Positions 18,879 to 30,800 of a DNA stretch of 38,311 nucleotides are shown here, piece after piece. The translations under genes and the position numbers were made by a program. How positions within the stretch are numbered: position 1 is the first letter of the stretch; every line of letters begins with the position of its first letter. The stretch spans positions 22,042 to 60,352 of the forward strand of contig NMRA01000153.1 of NCBI GenBank assembly GCA_002633005.1, written 5' to 3'. Under the pieces are notes generated by a model. That model ran no database searches. It had not been told where the DNA came from and was given only the letters and a program-made list of their open reading frames with translations. This DNA is from Phoronis australis (Eukaryota > Phoronida > Phoronidae).

Positions 18879-21800
18879 CTGAAAAAACAGGCAAAAGGCA
18901 TTTCAGACATTCATAAAAAGACGAAAACATAGTTCATAGTGATGCAAGTAGCTTGATGACAAAAGCAAAGCAATATGTTGAAATAAATATTTTTGCATGA
19001 ATAACGTCAAAATAATGATGAAAAAGGACCAAAAAGAGCAAACTCGAAGTCAGATAAGAGGAAATCGAAACCAAAAAGAGGAGACCCTCTTAAATGAGGA
19101 AAGTTGCAAGCCCTTATATATACCCACTATGGTACATTACACTACAAAACTAATTAGTTTGCTCCACATCTAAGCTGGGAACTAAAAACAATAAGAATAG
19201 TTATGCAATCATCTTACACGCTGTATTCATTCACAACTGACTCAAGTAAAAGCATTGAGCCATATTAACAGATGTCTAGCTCCGTGCATTTCTTATTGTC
19301 AAGCAATCATATTAGAAACCGGGAAACGGACTATTTGAACGGTAATGATTGCCAATATTTTCACGTTTCTGTTTCCCAGGTTTAAAGTGGGATGAAAATG
19401 ACTTGGGTTTTACTACATATTGTTTGATTTCAGTTGCACAAGAAAAACTACTGTCCCAACAATGTAGAAAAAAATCTGCGTACATATTTTCATGCAAAAT
19501 TTAATAAAATTAATTATTTTCCACTTGTCCACCACATCCAAAGACATGAAAATTAATTAGCCCATTTAAAACTGTTCCTGCAGTGGTGGATCTAGGATAT
19601 CATAAAGGAGGTTCCAACATTTTGTCTTGGGCGACCGACCGCGCAAAGCACGCAACCAGCCTAAAATATGCGGGGCTTGAATTTCTGTGGATGTGGACCT
19701 ATTACTAAATTATGAACCTAGGACTAAAAAAATATAAAAAATGAAAGAAAAAACGCGCCTGTGGTCTGAATCGGACGCTTGCAATAGGGTCTGAGCCCAC
19801 ACACAGAGAGGTAATTATTAAATAAATTCTATATTTCCTCACGTTCTGGATGTTTTCTTTTTTTGGCGGCAGCCAAGGGTGGGGGGGGGGGGCGGGCTCG
19901 CTGGGCCCCCCAAAATCTGCCTATGTCCTAAACCATGTATAATATTTGATAGAGACAACATGCAACATGGCAACCTCTTCATCACAAATTAACCTGCAGT
20001 TTTCGTATTCTCATATCACTCTAAAAAGACCAGCCAGACTTCGTGAACAAAATGCATTAAGTAAGTCAAAGCAACAATTTAGTAATAGATTGCAATGCAC
20101 ACTTGAGGCAAGTGTGATACTTCCACAAATGTGGTATTACCTTGGCACACATGCTCCTTGCTAATGATATTATGTCTGATAGAGGGAAGATTGCCCATAA
20201 GAAAGCCCACGTTGACTGCAGCGTTACACTTAATCTCACTCCAGTTGCTGCGGAAGAACTGCACATTGCCCATCACGTAGAAGTTGACTTTGTCAAGGAA
20301 ATCATTGATCTGCAACAAAAATCAATGAGAGCGAGTCACAATATGTCACTCAGAAATGATGATAAAAAGACAGTAGGTGAGCACTTGTTACTACACTATA
20401 AAAACTGTAATGCCCTTTTAAGAGTTTTTTTTCTGGGTAGACAATGGTTACAGAACCAACAGCATTGTGAATTAAGTCAAAGGAAGAAACACTTGTAACC
20501 AACAATATAAACATAAAGAGTTTGAAAATGCTGTGTGCTGCAAAGAGTAAATGGTTAGTATCGTTAATTTGATATAATCACAATGGAGATGCAACAATAC
20601 ATTCTTTCCCAACTCTGTTACTCTGGAGTAGAGTTCTTTCTTTTGTTTCACTTAATTTTTTCGTTTGTCGCTTTTAGTTTGAAAACAACTGTAAAGAATA
20701 CTATGTGACATGTAGCATAACACTCAAGCGACATCTATAGAGTCAACATTACAGTGATATCAATGTGTCAGTTTACCTACACCATCACAAATGATTTCAC
20801 ACATTCACTGGGATGTGAAGTTCCTTAATTAAAAGTGCTAATTGAAACAACTTCTCCATCACATCGTTGCAATACAAAGTTTACCACTCAATATATTAAC
20901 TGCTTGAAACTTCTCCATCACATTGGTGCAGTACAAAAGTTTACCACTCAACATATAACTGTCTTGAAGAATACTTACTATAACTTTAGCCAAGTCATTG
21001 ATGAATTCTCCGTAGTGTAGATTAGCATCCTCTGGCAGATGTTTTTGAAACATATCGTTCATTGACTTTGAACCAATGAGTGGACCAATCTGGCGCAAAG
21101 CAAACTTACAGGCCTGAAATTGTTTTATGGTTTGGGTTAAAGGCGCAATGATAACATTTTGCTGATGACTGAAGATATTAATTACAGACAAAATAGTATC
21201 ATTAGGATAATTAAACTGTTCTCTAGACATCAGGTCAATATTACCATTACCACAATTCCAAAAATGAAGAAAGGGACAGGTACATTGGTAATAAGTAGAA
21301 TCTATTTCAACACAGGCCATTACATTATTCAGGTATTTTATGGCTAGTGTTTTAAGTGCACTCACAAAACTACTACTACGCTGAACTTGTCACATCAAAA
21401 ATACTAGCCCTTTGTTTACACAGATAAAGTGATGAAGACACCAGCAACAACGGTCGTCAAACAGTTGTGAGATAATCTTTTTTTGGAAAACAGTGAAGAT
21501 AATAATAAAATAGAGTTGCTGATCTATCCAGAAAAGTAATGATAACAAAAATGAAGACCCTTCATGGGGACGCCATCTACAAAGCGATAAAATAGACTAT
21601 CACCATGACTGCAAGGATTTTACCTTTCTGACTTCAGGCTCAGGATCATTCAAGTGCAGCAACAAACTGACAAAGTTGGCATGAACTTGTTCCAGAAATG
21701 GATCCTTTGATGGCCCATCACCAAACTTGGACAGGTTACCAAACAGAGTGAAGGCAGCTGCTCTCACTGCAGCTTTGTCCTGAAATGATTAATATCAACT

Positions 21801-24800
21801 GTATGAATTCAGTTTGTTGGACCAGATTGAGTCAAGATACACAAACTGTACACATTTAAAGGAATATCTTTGCCATCATAAAAGATGTGATGAAGGGAAA
21901 GCACTTAAGTCGGAAAAAATGGCAGTAACGTTCTTTTCCTCTAAGCCACTGTGGATTTTACAATATTGGTGCTACATGAGAATAGGATTTCCTTCTTCCA
22001 AGAAGTTGGTGCTTGAGAACAATAATTCAAACACCAACCTTCTCACAGGACTAATTTCATTTTGAAAAAGTTTTAAACGTATTACTATGACATGGCTCTT
22101 CAAAATATTAGAAAATCGTATCCTAAACAGACACCAACCTTCTCAAAACAAGGACGTATTTTCAGAGCAATATTGATCAGTATTGCTCTGATATGGCTCT
22201 CATCAATATTGATGAGTATTTTGGACAACCCTTCCATTGACTCAAGAGTGATGTCATCGTCCAAGTCATCTCGATCGTCCATACCTGCCATCATGGCCGA
22301 CAGAACAGTAGTTGAAAACTTTTGAACCTGCAATAATCACCATGGAAAAGTGAAAGATTGAAAAACAAAAATATAAGCAGATAAACCATTTCAAACACAA
22401 GACCATGAAACAATATGCATGTACACTGAAGTGCCAAAGCATTACTTAACCTCTTTAATCAACATTCTGCTTTTCAATACAATTAAAAAATACCTTGTCA
22501 ATATGCTGTTCTTAAAATAAACAGTATGGAGGTACTTTGAAAGAATAATTTTATATTAATTGGAAATCTCTCTTCAGTTTCGAACAATAATAATAGCCAA
22601 AATAGCCTTTTAATTTTTCATTTTTCAAAAGCTGGTTACATTTTTAGTAATGCTCAAAGTTTTAAGATTCATAATTGTTCAGTACAAATCATGCCAATGA
22701 TTTATTTTTATTGAGAAATTCGACAAAATAAAATGCCACATGAAAGCCATAAAGTGTACTAAACTGAAGCGTTTATTGTAAATTGCATCTGAATGGATAA
22801 AAAAATTGACTAATGTTAAGTGCTCAGACAAAAAAACTCATGGTTGAACATAAATAATTGTTTGGCTATGTCAACAAAAACATAAATTTTAGCAAGAGAT
22901 CCCAAACCTGTTATGAGGCCAATCAATCAAATTGCACAATCCTTCCTTCAAATTATATCACATTGTGTAACATTGTTACGTGAAAACAGATATATTAGAT
23001 CTACTTTTGAGACAAACACATCCTTCCCCCATCATCTCACCATCCCACCACCCTGCGTCATGCTTGCACTACTACACCAGTTTCACTCACTTGAGCTGTT
23101 CCAACATGGGCAATGTTACCCATCCCACGAATACACAACATCCTCACAGAACTGGACTGGTCGACCAACCTTCCCAGCAGGCTGTTCACCAGAAGTTCAA
23201 CCAGGGTCAGGTCACCCGCACATTTCTGCTTCACAAGCTGCACCGCGCAGTAAAAAAAACAAAAGGGTTATATTACAAAAGTATCAATTCTAGCCTCAAT
23301 GACATCATGACTAACAAATTTGGATGAATCATGACGTGACGTAATACGAAGCTCAAGAATGTAAGATTATAAAACTGCTACACTACTACATACACACGCA
23401 TAGAATCAAAGAATGTGTGGCATGGGATTCTGCCAAATTCTTTTGTCAAACATCATCTGTTCAGTTAAAAGTGCCTAATAAAACATACATGCAGATATTA
23501 ACTTATTAACTGTTTTTTGGAGCCTATCAACATGTCGCAACCTATCTTCCAAATAGATTCAGGTGCTCTAAAGTCTATTACTCAAGTTCGTACAATCTGT
23601 TTATGAAAACCTCCCATGAATTGTGATATATGATTGTACTATGGTCATAGCTGCAGAGCATTTAAAAATTCACGATACATGTGAATTCATTAATGCACTG
23701 TTGTAATTATGGTTATTATCATTATCATTACAATTACATGACGTAAGATTTAATATAACTATTACAAGGTCATTCCAGGTGTTTTTGACTCACCTCAGAG
23801 AAGAAGGCTGCCACAGCCACTCTCTGTACATCGTACAGTGAAGATATAGATGGGCTTAATACAGCTACCACCTTGGACACTTGCTCTGGCTTGCTGGTAA
23901 CCAGAGCTCTGTGGATACACCAATCACAGGGTAAATATGTCACAACAATAATGCACAAAGAATGGTAAAATCATTCATGACAAAACCAGTACTAGCTCCA
24001 GTTAGCCACGAGGAACTAGTGATAAACAACTGGTCGTCTAGTCACAATGACTCTTGTTGCAGCTGGCTGTGTCAGCTGGACCTACATGACAGAGGTGGTT
24101 CTCAAATGTATTTCTAAGAATAATAAACTAGCAAATCAAAAGGTAACGTAAAAATAAACAAAAATGTAAAGAATATGCATCAGTGTATTGAATAATACAT
24201 ATCTGAGTGTGTGTGTGAGTGAGTGAGTGTGTGTGTGTGTGTGTGTNCTGACCACACTGACACAACATAAAATATATGCAATCCATCACATTAACAATGT
24301 GTTTTTGAATGATTTTTATGGAAACATTGAAGGACATTAACAGCAGCACCACTGAAATATCTGGGCAACCAAGAATACCAGTGAAAATGGAACATGACTC
24401 TTCAACAAAACGGAAAAGCCCAAAGACCGATTCAAGTGACTGTTCACATACACCTACTGAGCTAGTGATGTGAATCCATCCATATACTCTTCATTGTCTT
24501 CAAACTTGGACCAAGAGTTATTTTGGTCCAGATGTTCCAAGATGTCTTCACTCTTAGAGATCTGTAGGAACCCACGCAGACTCTCGATAGATACGCTGCG
24601 AGACAACAATTGAGACATGAAATAACGTGAAGAAAGCTGTACAAACAGTTAAGTCTAACATATTACAACTATATCATGAACTCTAAAACAAAAAATACAT
24701 TAATACACTGAAAGGCTTACAGAAACAGTTAATCACATTACAAAATTAAAGTTCCTGATTTGAGTAAAAATGCACACATAAATCACAATTATACAAAATT

Positions 24801-27800
24801 TCCCTAAAACTTGACGTTCCTCTCTTAATTTGTATGTTAACCTGATCACTCAGGACCAAACTCAGTTGACAGGCAGAAAGACATTTTGTGGTTGCATCAC
24901 ACGATTGTAACATGTGCTCTCTCCGGTGAACTTTCTTCTTGCCAATCTGCATTCAACAACAAAGCTACACTACTCACTTAGAAGGGTTAATATTGGCTTT
25001 AGAAGTTGACGTTTTCTTTGTACGAGGGCTTTTGGCATCCTTTTCTTTAGGTCTGTCATCCTACAAATTTATACCAATAGCACTTACTTTTGTTTCATAA
25101 TAAGAAAAAACATTTACAATACCTAAAAAGATATTATTTGGAAAAACGTGGACCAAAGAAGGATCTCATATCATGAACACTTCAAGTTTCCATACTGTGA
25201 CACAGTATTGAGCGTTTTACATGAACACTTCAAGTTTCCATACTGTAACATACAATACTGGGTCTGCTTTACATGAACACTTAATGTTTCCATACTGTAA
25301 CATACAGTATTGAGTATTTTACATGAACACTTCAAGTTTCCATACTGTAACATACAGTATTGAGCGTTTTACATGAACACTTCAAGTTTCCATACTGTAA
25401 CATACAATAACTGGGTCTGCTTTACATGAACACTTAATGTTTCCATACTGTAACATACAGTATTGAGCCTTTTACATGAACACTTCAAGTTTCCATACTG
25501 TAATATACAGTACTGGGTCTGTTTCACCAAAGCTTGTTCACCCAGTCATAGCTAAGGCCGTCTCAATCCTAAATTTTTACTGAAGCAAAGTTCATCGATA
25601 AAATGTGGCCATTAAGTGCGAATACAATTAACAGTTGATCTTGCATTAATTGCAATGTTTCATTTCTATAAAAAACACAGCCAGATGACAATCACATGAC
25701 AACAACTTTCTTAATTACAACCTTACATGTGACCATTAATAAAGTAGGCCCACATTGCTCGTCTCATTTGCAGCAGGAAGTCACAGTATGACCACAGAGG
25801 TGACCACCATCGACAGAGACAATAGTGTAAGGCTGACCTCATGTGAGGACTAGCAAGGCTGAGTGTTAGCCTAGATTAGTATTCACCTTCTTTGGTGGAG
25901 GGGGTGGTAACACGCGCACAGACGATGCCACCCTCATCATCAATACTGACAGTAGCCTGTGGTAAACCTCATTAACCTGAGGCTCTATCTCTTCACAACG
26001 ACACATCTCAGTGATGGCAAATGTTGCCTGTAACAGAACACAATGGCATAGACAATGGAAATTCTTTCAATATTTTGTATTACAGGAATATTTACTGCAA
26101 TCTCCTCACCTTTCAAAAGCAAACTAGACTTAGTGTTACTGCAGACGCAATCATTCATATTGCCTATGTATATTAAGTATTGTTTCCTGTTGCACTCATT
26201 TTCAAGTACCCCCCAGATTGTCAACTTGTCACGTGCTACTGACATTTAAAAGGGTTCTACCTGCCAGTTCCATTCATTCATATTTCGTATTTCTCATCTG
26301 TGTGCAGTGTGTATGAATGTCATTGGTTTCGTCATCGAGATTGCAGGGTTTTCATGATGTAAGTATTGTTCTTTTGCTTATCGTTATATTCTGGTTTGTG
26401 CAATGCATTCTGTCGTGTCCCACGTAGTTTCAGTATTTTTCGCTTTATGTACTTCGTCGTATTTCTTCGTGTCGAGGGTTCGGGCGTTGTTCGCTGCGAC
26501 CTTGAGATTGCAATTCACAAACCAGTCTGTTTCTAGCTCATATTATTGTAATTGTTTAGTGTGACTTGATATCTAGTTTGCGTCACGGTCTCACGGCAGA
26601 ATTGTGTATGAATTAGGTTCGTTTTTGTATCTAGTATTTTCAAATAAGATTCAGTTTATCTGATGTAGCCATTTCGTTACTTGTATATTTTCTTCGTTGA
26701 TGTAAATAACGGTTTTTGTATATATTGTCACTGCCTGTGCTCGTATTATATTTCGTAGTAGTGACTCGGGGTTTTGTTTATTTCAGTTTACGGGTTTGTC
26801 TATGTACTGAGGGCACCCGAATAAAAGAATTAAGCTGTACGTAGAATCACCTGTGTTTCTCTCGATCGTTAGCTGACACTGCTCCAGAACACTTAGTCTA
26901 ATTACAATTCACCAATGTGCAGTATAAACCACATGGATAGTGAAGCGGGATTTATCAACCAAGTTTGTTTTCATTGAGAAATTTGGCAAACTGATTAAAA
27001 GCACGACAGTGTTGCATGATGACTTTGTTAAATTAATACAGACAAACTGAAACTTGTGATAAATACAATTATCTTTCTGTCTGTATTAAGTATACAGATA
27101 CCAGTGTCATGCCTTCTATCAGTTTTGTGCACACAAAGGGCTGCCACCACATTATTCAGTGCGACAAAATAATACTTTTGCCATAATGGGCGCCACGCAG
27201 ACATGACAAAGCAAATAATGTCTTATAAATCCAACCAATGCAAGCATAATAAAAACCACAAGCCTTTAGTTTAAAGTTGACCATGCTAACCACAGAGTGG
27301 TGAGTAATCAAAATGCCAAAGCCCAATCCTTGACTACTCACAGCCAGAGGTGTAAATGCCAAGCCCAATCCTTGACTACTCACAGCCAGAGGTGTAAATG
27401 CCAAGCCCAATCCTTGACTACTCACAGCCAGAGGTGTGTAGGTAGCCAGGACTGGTGAGTAATCACAATGCCCAAGCCCAATCCTTAACTACTCACAGCC
27501 AGAGGTGTAAATGCCAAGCCCAACCCTTGACTACTCACAGCCAGAGGTGTGTAGGTAGCCGTCCTGGTGCTCATCTTGTCCTTGTCTCTCTCATCAAACT
27601 TCTCATCATAAGGAAGACTCCGTGTGATCAAGTCCATCAAGTTGTCTAGTATGCTGGCAGCTAGCTGGCCATCCTGAGCCATGATTTTCCAGATTTCCCG
27701 CATATTTCTAAGGAAACACAAGCCAAAATTCAACTAATACACATTTTTGTAATACTATGTTATAGCTAACATTGCCCTTAGGCAATAGTCTGATATAACG

Positions 27801-30800
27801 TGCCCGTATTTTGAGAACCAGTTTGATGACCGTTATTAAGTGGAGAAAACTAGTTCTCAAAATTTGGGCACATTATAGCATACCATTACTGCCCTTAGTG
27901 TTACACATTATGCTGCATTTTATACTTGACCTATAAAAATGAATAATTTGTATCAACATTTCTGATATCAGATCTAAAGCATGACTTCCAATGTTTTATG
28001 TCACATCTTCAGCTACTATCTGGATATTCAAAGTGAAGAAGGCTTAAAATCCGTATCCTTTTTTTGATTAATCATTTTCTATGTCCACTTAACTTGTAAC
28101 CAATAGTAATATTCTAAAATAATAACAGGTAACTCTCAAGATGAAGAATCGGCCCGTGGCCAACAATTTATTCCAATCAGCTAAAATGAAAATGAAAACA
28201 CTGAAAATTCTAATCGGTCCAATCAGACAACGAAGAGAGTGTTTGAGATTCCACCATTCAATCTACATAAAACACAATAGCAAAGAGTGGTCCCCTGCAC
28301 ACCTCTGGAGCTGTGCCTGGAATCCTACTTACTCGTCAAATGGAATGGGATAGTTTAAGAGAACATTCAGAGAAGTAACAAGATGATGAGTGGCGAGGGT
28401 ACGGATACTGCGCAGCGTGCCCGTCTTGGTTTGGGGGAACTCAATCTGACTCAGCTTTTCATGTAGTGTTTCTATGACACGCTCCACCTACAAACACATA
28501 AGATGTACAGGTCACAATAACTATTACTGTGAAGGGCGGTCCCCATTGGGGAACATTTCAACCTGCCAGGCCATACTACCAGTGACGTCAATGTACCGGT
28601 AGTCAAAGGCGGGCTGTCGGACATTTACACACGTAGAAAATGCGAGGCCGAATTCATCGCAAAATTTAACACTCACACCAGAGGCCTAAACAGAGACATA
28701 GGGTTTTTGTCTCACTACAAGTCTGTAGTGAATAGACTCCAGTAGCTATATATGTCTCTGTTTGGGTCTCTCTCTCTCTCCTCATACGTAGGCCTACCCC
28801 ACTGGTAGTTGCTATGTCCTATATTGTTCACATTGTCTATTGTATGTCACTATGTGATCTCCTGTGCCATTTTATTTTAGATCCATCTACATGTACTCAG
28901 CAGTCTGTAGCACACCCTTGACAAAGAGCACATCGCTTGAAACGTGGGGATATCTTAATATATTTTAGAACCAACGGTCGTTGTTTCAGCTTTACTAGTT
29001 TTACTATTTCATATTTTTATTTGTCGGTAACTGCACGGCATTCCAACATCTATTTGATTTTAACAGATGCCTATCTGCCAAATTTTATGGAAATCCGTTG
29101 AGGATCTTTGAGGATACAGAGGTAAACATAAAAAAAATAAAGTTGCCACTAGGGGACACACTGGTAATCGGATCCATCCAAAAATTCGCTCATGCCATCC
29201 CATCCATGAAAGGAACACATGAGTACAAAATGTTATGAACATACATCAAAGGATTTTGGAGATATGTGGACCATAAAAATGCATTGAGGACAGATAAAAT
29301 TTGTATTATTAAATGAATGTCTAATGCAAAATCCCATTTTCACAGGCAGATAGTAGATAGTTGCATTCATAAGGGAGATGCCGAGCCAATAAAACTGTGA
29401 AGTGTCAAAAGTCAAATTTTCAAGTATGGTAGAAGTGACATAACAAACTTTGGGACTAAAGGTTAAACTGAAATGATTATATGATGTGTAGATTTGTTAC
29501 AAATCCCAACATGAAGTTTGGTTGAGGCAATCGACTCATCATCTTCATTTATCGTAATCTATTTTGCCCGCGGTACGCCACGAGCTATGTTGCAGAGTAA
29601 AACAAGAGGAGGATTGCGAATATTGTCATTTATTATGACGTAAATAGATAAAACTAACTAAAACTCTGCAAGATGGGCATTGACAAAACGCCCACCGGCG
29701 TGTACAATGAATAGCCCTGAAAGAGGGAACAAAACAAAAGAACTGCCTGAAGGGCTTAAAGGAAAAGTACAGAACATGAATACAAAACTTGAAAAAACCT
29801 AACAGGAAATGTATATGAGAAAAAAGAAAGTGGAACCGACACCCGGGATGGGGGGGTGGGGAAAAAAATGCAGACGACAAAGTAGGTGGCTGAATGAGAG
29901 AGACCACGTTGAACTGAACAAAGGAAATATGGGCGACCAATCAGGTGTCACGTAGAGAAATGTATGAATACAAAAGTAGGACTTGAGGCTATAAATAGAG
30001 ATGAGTAATGCAAAATAAACCCTAAGGACTGGTATCAAAATAAAGAGACAAATGTCAAAATAATGACGATAAATGCATTTAACAAGTTAAATTTGATTTA
30101 TCGTAATCTATTTTGCCCGGGGTACGCAAATACGTAAATAGATAAAACTAACTAAGACTCTGCAAGTGCTAACACAATTTACTGTAATTACTGAATCAGA
30201 ATGCTAGGTAACACTGTCTCCAAAATTGTATCAAGTAGCCTCACAAGGTTTCTCTCTTTCCCTCTTTATATCTACCTACCTCTGAGTACAGCTCGCCTCC
30301 TCGCAGCTTAAAAATACTATTCAACACAACACACGCCCCTGAAGAGCAGTGGGACTGGGCATCCATCAGACCATCAAACAGTGTGTCAATGAAGGCTATT
30401 AGTTCTGTCTTTGTGTTCACCTTTTTAGCTAGCACCTATCAATGCGTATAATCAACATTACAAAAGCAAACTGCACCGCATTAGAAAATAAAATCTCGCA
30501 TATTCATACATGTTTTTCCACAAATTAATCCATATAAAAACATACTTTATATTATACAGTAGAGGGCATGAACTTCAAAATATAATGGTTTGAGATCTGT
30601 CCCTCGATGACTAACACAAACTCACTTTTCCTTCCAATACCAAAATGAGCAGAATCAAATATATGCCCAAAAAGTGAAACAAAAACCACTAAACTAATCT
30701 ATAAACTCCAAAAACTCAGTTCTCTTCCCTTTGAAGAACAATCTGTTAAGAAATGTTTGGTCGACCTCTTCATGAGCAAGAAAACATCTCAAAAATCTAC

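Larger units (their letters stand above)
18879..20140 (-). other. Last MROH1 intron
   Basis: A 1262-bp intron carrying a MITE (19581-19925) and an interspersed repeat (18978-19112). No exon is needed here, because the flanking exons align with the vertebrate protein without a gap. Confidence 0.75.
28488..30279 (-). other. Large MROH1 intron built of repeats
   Basis: This 1792-bp intron holds an unidentified non-coding stretch (about 28528-29040, with a CT run near 28770), the dispersed repeat at 29050-29175, and a pair of direct repeats at 29547-30166. It contains no exon required by homology. Confidence 0.6.

Noticed and set aside
24746-24952. Possible extra MROH1 exon with a good acceptor
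   Set aside because: The exons on either side already join in phase (codon aa|c), and entering this one in that phase meets a stop.
28528-29040. Possible retroelement 3' end in an MROH1 intron
   Set aside because: Short phrases look retroelement-like, but I could not find a continuous frame or defining motif, so it is left as unidentified sequence.
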